A DNA stretch of 64,000 nucleotides from Pandoraea capi (lineage in GTDB: Bacteria; Pseudomonadota; Gammaproteobacteria; Burkholderiales; Burkholderiaceae). The stretch covers positions 372,001-436,000 of the forward strand of contig NZ_CABPRV010000001.1 of NCBI RefSeq assembly GCF_902459735.1, given 5' to 3'. A program made the position numbers and the translations under genes. Numbering within the stretch: position 1 is the first letter of the stretch; each line of letters begins with the position of its first letter. The notes below the pieces were generated by a model. It was not told the DNA's origin. It did no database searches and saw nothing but the letters and a program-made list of their open reading frames with translations. This document shows, piece after piece, positions 46,261 to 54,868 of this stretch.

Positions 46261-47436
46261 TTATTTCGACTTCTGCGAACCGATCTCCGCATCCCACTTC
46301 TGGAACGCGGCGACCATCGCCGTCGCATCGAGCGGCACGGCGTGCGGGAAGTCGGCGATGAGCTTCGCGTATTCCGGACGGCCATACTTCGCGATCGTTT
46401 CCTGACTCTTCGCCGGGGCGGCGGACAGCGGCACGTCCTTCACCGCAGGCCCCGGATAGAAGTAGCCGTCGTCGTACGTGAGCGCCTGTTGCGCCGGTTC
46501 GAGCATGAAGTTGATCAGCTTGACGATCACGTCCATCTTCTCTTTCGGCACGCCCTTCGGCACGACCATGTAATGCGCGTCGTTCACCCACGTGAACTTG
46601 TCGAACGACTGCACCTTGAACGTTGCCGGCACGATACCGAGCGCACGCGGATTGATGTCCCAGCCCGTAACGGTGACGGTCATGTCGCGGCTGCCTTCCC
46701 CCAACTCCTTCATCACCGCCGACGTGCCGCCCGGGTAGTACGGAATGCACGTGTCGAGTTCTTTCAGGAACGCCCACGTCTTGTCCCATCCCTTGATCGG
46801 ATCGTGCGGATCCTTGTCGCCGAGCAGGTACGGCAGCCCCATCAGGAACGTGCGCCCCGGGCCCGAGTTGGCCGGACGCGCATAAATCAGCTTGCCCGGA
46901 TTCGCCTTGCACCAGGCGAGCAGTTCGGCCGGCGTCTTCGGCGGGTGCGTCACCTTCGCCGGGTTGTATTCGACGAGCGGACCGGCAGGCATGAACGTCA
47001 CGGCCAGCCCGTATCCCTTCGAGAGTTCCTGCATCGCACGCACGTTCGGCGCGTACTTGTCGAGCACGCCGGGCAACTTGGCGCTGTAGTCGGGCAGCAG
47101 GCGTTGCCAGAGGTTTTGCTGAATGCCTGCGGCCAGCGCGTCGGTCCCCGTCAGCACGATGTCGATGTCGGAGCGGCCGGCCGCCTGCATGGCCTTGATC
47201 TTGCCCGGCAACTGCGGCGCGGGAGCGTTCGTGAACGTGATCTTGGAGACGAGATCCGGGTACTTGTCGCGGAAGGCTTCAAAGCCCTTTTGCGTGAGCG
47301 CGAGATTGCCCGCTACGTCCACGACGTTCAGCGCGACAGGCGCTGCGCTTGCGGCACTTGCCATGCTCGCGAGTCCTGCGGCACATGCCACTGCGCCAAA
47401 AGTGCGTTGCCAGAATCCCCTGCGGCTGAAGGCCAT
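46261..47436 (-). CDS. ABC transporter periplasmic solute-binding protein
   Basis: 391-aa binding protein of the extracellular family 1/6 type (PotD/AfuA-like). The signal peptide (MAFSRRGFWQRTFGAVACAA, cleaved after ASA) has an RR pair and may use Tat. Mature segments include DIDIVLTGTDALAAGIQQ, ARPANSGPGRTFLMGLPYLL and HYMVVPKGVPKEKMD. AAGGAGA precedes the ATG. It is first in the importer operon, with an operator 30 bases upstream. The ligand is inferred to be an aldarate or related sugar acid from the divergent glucarate-dehydratase-like gene. Confidence 0.87.
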   Translation of the reverse strand: MAFSRRGFWQRTFGAVACAAGLASMASAASAAPVALNVVDVAGNLALTQKGFEAFRDKYPDLVSKITFTNAPAPQLPGKIKAMQAAGRSDIDIVLTGTDALAAGIQQNLWQRLLPDYSAKLPGVLDKYAPNVRAMQELSKGYGLAVTFMPAGPLVEYNPAKVTHPPKTPAELLAWCKANPGKLIYARPANSGPGRTFLMGLPYLLGDKDPHDPIKGWDKTWAFLKELDTCIPYYPGGTSAVMKELGEGSRDMTVTVTGWDINPRALGIVPATFKVQSFDKFTWVNDAHYMVVPKGVPKEKMDVIVKLINFMLEPAQQALTYDDGYFYPGPAVKDVPLSAAPAKSQETIAKYGRPEYAKLIADFPHAVPLDATAMVAAFQKWDAEIGSQKSK

Positions 47437-47465
47437 GCTGTCTCCTTTTGGTTAAATTTCTCGTA

Positions 47466-47480
47466 AGTCATCATATGACT
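47466..47480. promoter_or_regulatory. Aldarate operator in front of the ABC operon
   Basis: AGTCATCATATGACT has perfect 6-base arms (AGTCAT/ATGACT) around CAT. It lies about 30 bases upstream of the binding-protein start, where a repressor would block the promoter. It resembles the sites at 47654 and 27563. Confidence 0.65.
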
Positions 47481-47653
47481 GAGATATGAGATTTGCAATT
47501 GGGAGACATGCCAAATCACCCCAGTGGTTTCCCTAAGTGATCCTGATATCCTTGTTTAATCGGGCTTTAAAGCCATATTTCATCAGGATGCCGATCATTT
47601 CACTAGGGATTTCACCGATAGAGAGGGGCCATGGCGTCACCTAAATTACGGCC

Positions 47654-47668
47654 AGTCATACGATGACG
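47654..47668. promoter_or_regulatory. Aldarate operator in front of the glucarate-dehydratase-like gene
   Basis: AGTCATACGATGACG: arms AGTCAT/ATGACG around ACG, 100 bases before the enolase start. A TGACAT half-site follows at 47675. The 330-base divergent region 47437-47767 holds these two operators and AT-rich promoter DNA, with no gene. Confidence 0.65.
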
Positions 47669-47767
47669 TAAAAGTGACATAAAGCACAACATGAGCCGCG
47701 ATATGGACGTCGCAGATGGCGTTGCCGCCGACGTCACGTCCCTGGTGGAGACCGAGGAAAAGTTGCC

Positions 47768-49042
47768 GTGAAAATCCAGCGCATCACGATCACCCCGATT
47801 GCTTTTCGCGACCCGCCGCTGCTCAACGCCGCGGGTATTCACGAGCCGTATGCCCTGCGCTCGATCATCGAAATCGAGACGGATAACGGGCATGTCGGCC
47901 TCGGAGAGACGTACGGCGATGCGCCGGTGCTCGCGCTGCTCGAAAACGCCCGGCCGCATCTGATCGGCATGGACCCGTTCGATACCAATGGGCTGCGCGA
48001 GCGCGTGGCGGCGGTGGTGCGTCAGGGCGTGCGCGGCGAGCGCGTGGAGTACGAACTTGCCCCCGGCACCGACCCTCGCAAGGACGCCGAAAAAATCTAC
48101 TCCGCGTTCGAAGTCCCGTTTCTCGACTTGCAGGCCAGGCATCTGGGCATCCCGCTCGTCGAACTGCTGGGCGGCGCGGTGCGTCAGGAAGTGCAGTACA
48201 GCGCGTACCTGTTCTTCAAGTACGGCCAGCACATCGATTCGCCCTATGCGCCGGACAGTTGGGGCGAAACACTGAATGCCGAGCAACTCGTGGCACAGGC
48301 GCGCTTCATGATCGACACCTATGGCTTCGGCAGCATCAAGCTCAAGGCCGGGGTGCTCGAACCGACGGAAGAAGTGAAGTGCCTGGGGGCGCTCAAGCGC
48401 GCATTCCCCGACACGCCGCTGCGCATCGATCCGAACGGCAACTGGTCGCTCGCCACCGCCATTGCGATGGGACGCGAACTCGCGGGCGATCTCGAATACT
48501 ACGAAGACCCCACGCCCACGCTCGAAGGCATGGCCGAGCTGCATCGTGCGACGGGCATGCCGCTCGCCACGAACATGGTCGTCACCGACCTGCGGCAGTT
48601 TCGCGAGAACGTGCGCCTGAACGGCGCGCAGATCATCCTCTCCGATCACCACTACTGGGGCGGATTGCGTGACACGCAGTTGCTCGCGCGCATGTGCGAG
48701 ACGTTCGATCTCGGCCTGTCGATGCACTCCAACTCACACCTCGGCATCAGCCTGATGGCCATGACGCATCTGGCCGCGAGCGTGCCGCGTCTCTCATACG
48801 CGTGCGACACGCACTACCCGTGGCAGGAGGCCGACGAAGAGGTCGTGCGCGGGGGCAAGATCGCGATTCGCAACGGCGCGGTCGCTGTGACGAAAGCGCC
48901 CGGCCTCGGGCTGGAAATCGACCCGGACCAGTTGGCGAAGCTGCACGAACAGTATCTGCGCTGCGGATTGCGCACGCGCAACGACGCCGTGCAGATGCGC
49001 AAATACCGCCCCGACTGGAGCGGCAAGGCACCGCGTTATTAA
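47768..49042 (+). CDS. Glucarate dehydratase-like enolase superfamily enzyme
   Basis: 424-aa member of the mandelate racemase/glucarate dehydratase group, expected to dehydrate D-glucarate or a related aldarate to 5-dehydro-4-deoxyglucarate, the KdgD substrate. The catalytic Lys is in SIKLKAGV, metal ligands are in RIDPNGNW and YYEDPTPT, and the His base is in LSMHSNSHLG. The N-terminal cap domain has HVGLGETYGDAP. Start GTG 47768 gives MKIQRITITPIAFRDPPLL. It diverges from the importer. The symbol gudD is likely but not certain. Confidence 0.85.
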   Translation: MKIQRITITPIAFRDPPLLNAAGIHEPYALRSIIEIETDNGHVGLGETYGDAPVLALLENARPHLIGMDPFDTNGLRERVAAVVRQGVRGERVEYELAPGTDPRKDAEKIYSAFEVPFLDLQARHLGIPLVELLGGAVRQEVQYSAYLFFKYGQHIDSPYAPDSWGETLNAEQLVAQARFMIDTYGFGSIKLKAGVLEPTEEVKCLGALKRAFPDTPLRIDPNGNWSLATAIAMGRELAGDLEYYEDPTPTLEGMAELHRATGMPLATNMVVTDLRQFRENVRLNGAQIILSDHHYWGGLRDTQLLARMCETFDLGLSMHSNSHLGISLMAMTHLAASVPRLSYACDTHYPWQEADEEVVRGGKIAIRNGAVAVTKAPGLGLEIDPDQLAKLHEQYLRCGLRTRNDAVQMRKYRPDWSGKAPRY

Positions 49043-49043
49043 C

Positions 49044-49112
49044 GGCGATTGCGTAGCGGCGATACGTCAAGGCGATGACGTCAGGGCGATGGCTCAACGG
49101 TGATTGCGCACG
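49044..49112 (+). repeat. Degenerate 14-bp GGCGAT tandem repeat
   Basis: GGCGAT (last copy GGTGAT) recurs at 49044, 49058, 49071, 49085 and 49099, a period of 13-14 bases, starting two bases after the enolase stop. The positions between vary. A purine-rich run with several GAAGC units follows at about 49195-49245. Together these fill the 278-base gap before the porin; purpose unknown. Confidence 0.6.
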
Positions 49113-49320
49113 ACCCCATGAGGACGATCACGTCAGCGCCGCTCGCGCGCGGCGACAGAACACCACGGCAGCACCTTGAGTAGAGGCAACACGAGAACGA
49201 AGCAAGAAGAAGCGAAGCGAAGAGAAGGAAGCGAAGCAGCGCAAGCCTCAGACGCACACCCCGGTGTGCGATCCGCCCAATAGGCGAAGTCCAGGAAAAT
49301 ACATCACAAGAGGAGAAGTC

Positions 49321-50493
49321 GTGAGACATTCGAAACTGTTTGCCGGGCTGGTACTGGCCGGTCTCGCCGCCGGTGCCGTGCCGGCGTTTGCCCAGTCGAA
49401 CGTGACGCTGTACGGGATCGTCGACGATGCACTGACTTACAGCAGCAACCAGAACGGTAAATCGAACACTTACCTGCGCAACGGCAACCTCGCGGGCAGC
49501 CGCTGGGGCCTGCGCGGCACGGAAGATCTCGGTGGGGGCACCAAGGCACTCTTCCAGCTGGAGAACGGCTTCGACGTGAACAACGGCGCGTTGAGCTCGT
49601 CGGGGGTGATGTTCAACCGTCAGGCCTTCGTCGGCCTGAAGAACGATCAGGCCGGCACGGTCACCATCGGTCGTCAGTATTCGCCGTACTACCTGCTCGT
49701 GGGCACGATCGGTCCGGTCGCCTACGTAACGGGCGCGACCGGCGCTCACCCCGGCGATATCGACGGTCTCGACACGACCATCCGCATCAACAACTCCGTG
49801 ACGTACACTTCGCCCGTTTTGTGGGGCGTGACGGCCAGCGTGCAATACGGCTTCGGCGGTCAGCCCGGCGCCATGGGCAAGGGCAACACGTTCTCCGGTG
49901 CGCTGCGTTACGACGGCGGTCCGCTGTCGCTGGCAGCCGGTTACCTTCGCATGAACAACGTAGGCGGCGGCACGACGTGGAATGGCGCGTCGACGGGCAC
50001 GCCGGGCACGTCCGCCGTCAATCAGGGCTATGTCACCGCAGACTCACTGCAACACATCGCCGTGGCCGGTATCTACACGATCGGCAGCGTGACGCTGGGC
50101 GCGAGCTACAGCAACGTGCAATACAAGCCGGGCGCCGCGTCGTTGTTCCACGACTCCGCGGTCTTCAATACGGCCGGCGTGCATGCGTCGTGGATCGTGG
50201 CACCGCAGTGGCGTCTGGCCGCTGCGTACAGCTACACCGCCGCCTCGAAGGCCAACGGCATCACCGACGCCGCCACGTACCATCAGGTGTCGCTCGCGCA
50301 GGTGTATTCGCTCTCGAAGCGCACGTCGCTCTATGCGCTCGAAGCGTGGCAGCACGCCAACGGCAAGTCACTCTCGGCCAACGGCGTGAGCATCATCAAC
50401 GCGGGTCCGGTGGTCGGCGATTCGCAGAACAGCACGCCGTCGGCAACGAGTTCGCAGTTCGTCGGCATGCTGGGGATTCGCGTCGATTTCTGA
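49321..50493 (+). CDS. Gram-negative porin (OmpC type)
   Basis: 390-aa outer membrane trimeric porin. The signal peptide is MRHSKLFAGLVLAGLAAGAV.. cleaved after PAFA; the mature protein starts QSNVTLYGIVDDALTYSS, the hallmark of betaproteobacterial porins. Strand and loop features include SRWGLRGTEDLGGGTKALFQ and the C-terminal strand FVGMLGIRVDF ending in Phe. GTG 49321 has AGAGGAGA just upstream. It lies between the aldarate enzyme and the GntR regulator and may let sugar acids cross the outer membrane. Confidence 0.92.
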   Translation: MRHSKLFAGLVLAGLAAGAVPAFAQSNVTLYGIVDDALTYSSNQNGKSNTYLRNGNLAGSRWGLRGTEDLGGGTKALFQLENGFDVNNGALSSSGVMFNRQAFVGLKNDQAGTVTIGRQYSPYYLLVGTIGPVAYVTGATGAHPGDIDGLDTTIRINNSVTYTSPVLWGVTASVQYGFGGQPGAMGKGNTFSGALRYDGGPLSLAAGYLRMNNVGGGTTWNGASTGTPGTSAVNQGYVTADSLQHIAVAGIYTIGSVTLGASYSNVQYKPGAASLFHDSAVFNTAGVHASWIVAPQWRLAAAYSYTAASKANGITDAATYHQVSLAQVYSLSKRTSLYALEAWQHANGKSLSANGVSIINAGPVVGDSQNSTPSATSSQFVGMLGIRVDF

Positions 50494-50642
50494 CGTTCGT
50501 CCGTCTGAAGTCAGGCTGTCCGGAGCGGCGCCGTGCGCGTGCCGGTCCGGGGAGTTCCGAGTGGTCGCGAGAAGTCGCACAATGCAGTGCTCTCGGCCGC
50601 CAGCGCCCGATATCGTCTGGGTTGTGGCGCTGGCGGTCGATT

Positions 50643-50678
50643 CTTATCGGTTGTCGTATGTATGCGACGGTCGATAAG
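50643..50678 (+). promoter_or_regulatory. Long RNA-type hairpin/dyad upstream of gntR
   Basis: Arms CTTATCG (50643-50649) and CGATAAG (50672-50678) enclose GTCGTATG/TATGCGAC. All 18 position pairs match if G-U pairs are allowed in the plus-strand transcript: 13 Watson-Crick and 5 G-U. It lies 40 bases before the regulator start, possibly a leader structure, the porin terminator or an autoregulatory operator. No T-run follows. Confidence 0.5.
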
Positions 50679-50718
50679 GTAAACTGGGGGTGCTTTTCGC
50701 CATTTATCGTCACCCACA

Positions 50719-51486
50719 ATGCCAACCGACGCCATGTCCATGACCAGCCCGTTGCCCGCACGTCCTCGCCGCAAGTCTCGCAGCCTCACGGAGGAGGTGG
50801 TGAGCGCCTTGTCCGAGCAGATTCGCGCCGGCACGTTCCGCCCGGGCGACAAGCTGCCGACCGAGTCGGCCATCATGGAAAGCCTCGGCGTGAGCCGTAC
50901 GGTGGTTCGCGAGGCGATCTCGCGATTGCAGGCAGCGCAACTGGTGGAGACGCGTCACGGCATCGGCACCTTCGTGCTCGAAGCGCCGCGCGAGAATGCG
51001 CTGCAAGTCGACACCAACAGCATTCTCACGATGCTCGACGTGATGGCGATTCTGGAGCTGCGTATCTCGCTGGAAACGGAAGCTGCCGGTCTTGCCGCGA
51101 ACCGTCGCACCGACACGCAGCTCAAGGCGATGCGTCAGGCGCTCGACGACTTCGAAATGCACGTGCGTCAGCGCACCGGCAATGCCGTGACCGCCGACGT
51201 CGCCTTTCACCTGCAAGTGGCGAGCGCGACCGGCAACCGCTACTTCCACGACATTCTCGAACAGCTCGGCAACACGATCATCCCGCGCACGCGCGTGAAC
51301 TCGGCCGCGCTGGCCGACGACGATCAGGTGTCGTATCTGAACCGCGTGAATCGCGAACACGAAGACATCTACAACGCGATCGCCCGACGCGATCCGGAAG
51401 CCGCACGTGCGGCCATGCGCACGCACCTGACGAACAGCCGCGAACGTCTGCGCCGTGCGCAGGAATCGGCTGGCACGCAAAGCTGA
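50719..51486 (+). CDS. FadR-subfamily GntR transcriptional regulator
   Basis: 255-aa regulator. The winged helix (about 18-85) includes LSEQIRAGTFRPGDKLPTES and LGVSRTVVREAISRLQA. The FCD effector domain (about 105-240) keeps the metal-binding Asp and His residues (DVAFHLQVASATGNRYFH, REHEDIYNAI, MRTHL). Effectors of this type are often organic or sugar acids. Position next to the aldarate genes makes it the best candidate for the operator sites at 27563, 47466 and 47654. An in-frame ATG at 50734 would shorten it slightly. Confidence 0.9.
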   Translation: MPTDAMSMTSPLPARPRRKSRSLTEEVVSALSEQIRAGTFRPGDKLPTESAIMESLGVSRTVVREAISRLQAAQLVETRHGIGTFVLEAPRENALQVDTNSILTMLDVMAILELRISLETEAAGLAANRRTDTQLKAMRQALDDFEMHVRQRTGNAVTADVAFHLQVASATGNRYFHDILEQLGNTIIPRTRVNSAALADDDQVSYLNRVNREHEDIYNAIARRDPEAARAAMRTHLTNSRERLRRAQESAGTQS

Positions 51487-51536
51487 CAAGATGAGCGAGG
51501 GCTGACCGCGCGCTCGTCTGCCTTCCCCTGCCTCAC

Positions 51537-52226
51537 TCAATAAAGATCGCCGCGCACCGCACGGTAGTAGCCGGCATCGATCTCGCTTGCGCGTGCCTTG
51601 TCCATTCCGGTGAGCGCCGTCTTCATGTCTCCCATTGACGGCACCGCCTTGCGGTCGACGTGCGATTCGGCGCGCCAGAGCTTCGCGCGATTGATCGCCT
51701 TGCCGCAATGAAACAACACTTCGTCGATGTGCACGACGATGGCCGTCTTCGGTGTGCGCTCGCCCTCTTTTAGCGTCGCCAGCAAGGCCGGATCGGTGGC
51801 AATCCTTGCATGGCCGTTGATCCGCATGAAGACTTCCAGCCCCGGGAACAGAAACAGCATGCCGATGCGATCGTCTTCACACAGGTTGCGCAACGAGGCG
51901 ATACGGTTGTTGCCCGGCCAGTCCGCGAACATCACGGTCTTCTCGTCGAGCACCTTGACGAAGCCCGGCTCACCGCCACGCGGCGAGGCATCGAGCCCCT
52001 CGGCGCTGCCCGTCGCCACGCAGAAGAACGTGGCGACGTTGAGATATGCCACGTGAAATGAGAGCAGGTGCGGTAACACACCCTTCGTGATCATCTCCGA
52101 TGGCGGGTCGTAAAGCTGAGTGAGATCGACATGAGATGCGACCGCTGGCGTCGGCGGCTCGCAAGCGCGGTCATCGGCGGTATTGGGGAGATCGCCGGAC
52201 CCGGCGGGAGGGATGGGCTGCGACAT
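51537..52226 (-). CDS. PPOX-type FMN-dependent flavoprotein
   Basis: 229-aa protein of the pyridoxamine 5'-phosphate oxidase-like split-barrel family (MSMEG_1061-like). Core segments: FFCVATGSAEGLDASPRGGE, VLDEKTVMFADWPGNNRIAS and IGMLFLFPGLEVFMRINGHA, then TAIVVHIDEVLFHCGKAI. ATG 52226 is the likely start; about 25 Pro/Asp-rich residues precede the fold. It diverges from an AraC regulator, which probably controls it. The substrate is not known. Confidence 0.83.
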   Translation of the reverse strand: MSQPIPPAGSGDLPNTADDRACEPPTPAVASHVDLTQLYDPPSEMITKGVLPHLLSFHVAYLNVATFFCVATGSAEGLDASPRGGEPGFVKVLDEKTVMFADWPGNNRIASLRNLCEDDRIGMLFLFPGLEVFMRINGHARIATDPALLATLKEGERTPKTAIVVHIDEVLFHCGKAINRAKLWRAESHVDRKAVPSMGDMKTALTGMDKARASEIDAGYYRAVRGDLY

Positions 52227-52317
52227 GGCACGCTCCTTCAAGAACACGCGCCGAGCATATCCCGGCATTGGGTGGCGCTGATAGACTATCGGCGCCATTC
52301 AATAGCGAAATGACGCC

Positions 52318-53172
52318 ATGAATTTACCGAAACACCTCAAAGCCAAGATGGCGCGCGTTCAGCACATGGACGCGAGTGATCCGCCGCTGATCGCGCTCGT
52401 CGGTCGCGAAAGCACGCCGCGCGTGTCGCAGACGCATCATCACGCGTCCGGTCAGTTGCTTGGGTTGTTCAACGGTCTGATCTCCGTGCGCACGAGTCTC
52501 GGCGCGTGGGTCGTGCCGACGACGCGCGCCGTGTGGGTGCCGCCGCATTGTCCTCACGCCGCGTTCTCTCACGGGCCGTTCAACGGCTGGGCGGTGTACG
52601 TCCGCCCGGACCGATGCGCGGGACTGCCGGAGCAACCGCGTGCGATCGAGGTCTCGGGACTGCTGCGCGAAGCGGTGGTCAGGGCCGCGCAATGGGACAT
52701 GGGTCCCCCGGACCGGGCGCAAACGCACGTGATGCAAGTGATTCTGGACGAGATCGCGCTAAGTCCCGCCGACGCCTTCCGTCTGCCGATGCCCGGCGAC
52801 GCCCGCCTGAAACGCATCGCCACCGCGCTCGTCGACAACCCCGCCGATGCGCGCACCCTCGACGCATGGGCCGCCTGGGCGAACACCGCGCCGCGCACCG
52901 TGAGCCGTCGTTTCGTCGAAGAGACCGGGCTGACGTTCACGGCGTGGCGTCAGCGGGCGCGTCTGTTGCGCGGGCTGGAACTGCTCGCCGCCGGACAACC
53001 GGTGGGCACCGTCGCGCTCGATCTCGGCTACGACAACGCCAGTGCGTTCATCGCGGTATTCAAGCGCACGTTCAACACCACGCCCGGCCGTTACTTCGCC
53101 ATGGCATCGCCCGACATCGCGGATGCGCGCGCCGCCGGAACGTTGGTGGCCGATGACGACGCGGCAGGTTGA
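52318..53172 (+). CDS. AraC-family transcriptional regulator (cupin N-domain)
   Basis: 284 aa. The N-terminal cupin-type sensor (about 25-110) includes HHHASGQLLGLFNGLISV and VWVPPHCPHAAFSHGPFNGW. The C-terminal AraC DNA-binding domain (about 170-262) shows WANTAPRTVSRRFVEETGLT and VALDLGYDNASAFIAVFKRT then FNTTPGRYF. Starts only 91 bases from the divergent PPOX gene. Effector unknown. Confidence 0.9.
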   Translation: MNLPKHLKAKMARVQHMDASDPPLIALVGRESTPRVSQTHHHASGQLLGLFNGLISVRTSLGAWVVPTTRAVWVPPHCPHAAFSHGPFNGWAVYVRPDRCAGLPEQPRAIEVSGLLREAVVRAAQWDMGPPDRAQTHVMQVILDEIALSPADAFRLPMPGDARLKRIATALVDNPADARTLDAWAAWANTAPRTVSRRFVEETGLTFTAWRQRARLLRGLELLAAGQPVGTVALDLGYDNASAFIAVFKRTFNTTPGRYFAMASPDIADARAAGTLVADDDAAG

Positions 53173-53347
53173 CGTCGTTTGCGCGGGGACCTCATGGCCA
53201 TAGGTTCATGACTTCATCGAGACTTCATGCCCCCGCAACATCCATGATTCGGAGGATTGCTCAAACGTCAGGGCGCGAAGTAGCATGAGCGTCGATTTGT
53301 GAGTGAGAGCCCGAACCTCGGATCGCCACCGGAACGCCATCCATCCC

Positions 53348-54310
53348 ATGACACCCCTCGTCGGACGTTCTGCTTTGCACGCTCGATGCCTCTGCGTCGC
53401 CGCGCTTGTCGCCTCGCTCATTGCCACGGTCTTCGCCACGCCTGCGGCATACGCGGCGACAGACGACGATGCGTCGCCCGCGAGCGCCGCCCATGCGCCG
53501 GTCAAGCCCGAGATCGTCTCCATCAAGCTGCCCGGCGCGGGCACGTTCGGGGGCGACGTCGACATGCACACGGAGGTCTACAAACCTGCCGGCGACGGCC
53601 CCTTCCCCGTGCTGATCTTCGAGCATGGACGAGCGGGTGATCCGCAGACGCGCGCGAAGCTCACCGCGCCGATTTTGCCGGGCCATGTGCGCTTCTGGCT
53701 CGCGAAGGGATTCGCGATCGTCGCGCCGATTCGCGTCGGGTACGGCTTGACGGGCGGACCGGATCGGGAGAACTCGGGGGCGTCGTTCAATCAGTCGGGA
53801 CAATGCACGCGTCGCCCGGACTTCGAGACGTTGGCCAAGGTGACGGCAGAGGCGAACCTCGCCGTGCTGAAGTGGGCGCAGGCGCAGCCATGGGCGGACA
53901 AGAACCGCGTGGTGCTGGAGGGACGCTCGGTCGGCGGCTTCACCACGGTCTCCACTGCGGCGACCAACCCGCCGGGCGTCGTCGGTTACATCAACTTCTC
54001 GGGCGGCGCAGGCGGCTCGCCCGAGCGCGCGCCGCAGCACAGTTGCGACCCCGAGCAGATGAAAGCGGTGTACGGCGAATTCGGCAAGCGCACCAGGATT
54101 CCGGGCTTGTGGCTGTACGCGCATAACGACCAGTACTGGGGCCCGGACGCGCCCAGACAATGGTTCGACGCGTTCGCGGCGTCAGGCAGCCCGGCGCAGT
54201 TCGTTCACACGGAAGACATCCCGGGCCACGACGGTCACATGCTGCTCACCTACGGCGGCAAGATGTGGTCGGCGCCGGTGAACGCGTTCCTCAAACAGAT
54301 CGGCTTCTGA
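53348..54310 (+). CDS. Exported dienelactone-hydrolase-like alpha/beta hydrolase
   Basis: 320-aa serine hydrolase with a signal peptide (about 1-37, CVAALVASLIATVFATPAAY). The nucleophile elbow is LEGRSVGGFTT, the oxyanion region is LIFEHGRAGDPQ, and the catalytic His is likely in DIPGHDGHMLLTYGG. An SGGAGGSPERAPQHSC segment may cover the active site. The dienelactone hydrolase or CE-type esterase family fits; substrate unknown. It is transcribed alone. Confidence 0.8.
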   Translation: MTPLVGRSALHARCLCVAALVASLIATVFATPAAYAATDDDASPASAAHAPVKPEIVSIKLPGAGTFGGDVDMHTEVYKPAGDGPFPVLIFEHGRAGDPQTRAKLTAPILPGHVRFWLAKGFAIVAPIRVGYGLTGGPDRENSGASFNQSGQCTRRPDFETLAKVTAEANLAVLKWAQAQPWADKNRVVLEGRSVGGFTTVSTAATNPPGVVGYINFSGGAGGSPERAPQHSCDPEQMKAVYGEFGKRTRIPGLWLYAHNDQYWGPDAPRQWFDAFAASGSPAQFVHTEDIPGHDGHMLLTYGGKMWSAPVNAFLKQIGF

Positions 54311-54334
54311 GGTGTCGTCGGCCGACGTCCCGCA

Positions 54335-54667
54335 TCATTTCACGATGTGCGGGACGAGCACGTGAGGCAGCTTGCCGTCACCGTAACTGCGCAGCACTTG
54401 CGAGATGACGACCTGATAACCATCGAGCCATTTCGACTGCGCGGCCTTCGCTTCGATATGCGTCGGATGCCGAATCAATTGCTCAAGCGATTCGAGCGAC
54501 GCCCAGTAATACACATTCGAGACCTGCCCCGTCGCAGCGTTCTCCCACGCCTCTTCGCCGAGGTACCCGGGAATGCTGCGCGCCGCCTGCGCGATCGCCT
54601 GATCGAGCCGATGGAACTCGTCGTCGAACGGCTTTGCAGCGAAGATGAATGTGGAGGAATACGTCAT
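54335..54667 (-). CDS. Antibiotic biosynthesis monooxygenase-like (ABM) protein
   Basis: 110-aa ferredoxin-like dimeric alpha/beta barrel protein. ABM signals: FDDEFHRLDQAIAQAARSIP, YLGEEAWENAATGQVSNVYY and YWASLESLEQLIRHPTHIEA, followed by KSKW-like QSKWLDGYQVVIS. ATG 54667 (MTYSSTFIFAAKPF) is the likely start. Relatives include haem-degrading and quinol monooxygenases; the activity here is not known. Confidence 0.8.
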   Translation of the reverse strand: MTYSSTFIFAAKPFDDEFHRLDQAIAQAARSIPGYLGEEAWENAATGQVSNVYYWASLESLEQLIRHPTHIEAKAAQSKWLDGYQVVISQVLRSYGDGKLPHVLVPHIVK

Positions 54668-54868
54668 GGAGGGAAGGCTGTGAGCAAAGAGAGGCCCGGC
54701 GGACGGGGTGAGGTTTGCGCCGCGATTCTCGGGTATTTCCTTCGCCATGTCCATGGTCGGCCGAGGGCGTTGCACGTATCGCACGTCTCGCCCGCGTGAC
54801 ACGTGAAGCGCGCACAGACGGCAGGTTGCTGAGACGCTGAATCTGCGAACAGCGTCAGACGTCTGCGT

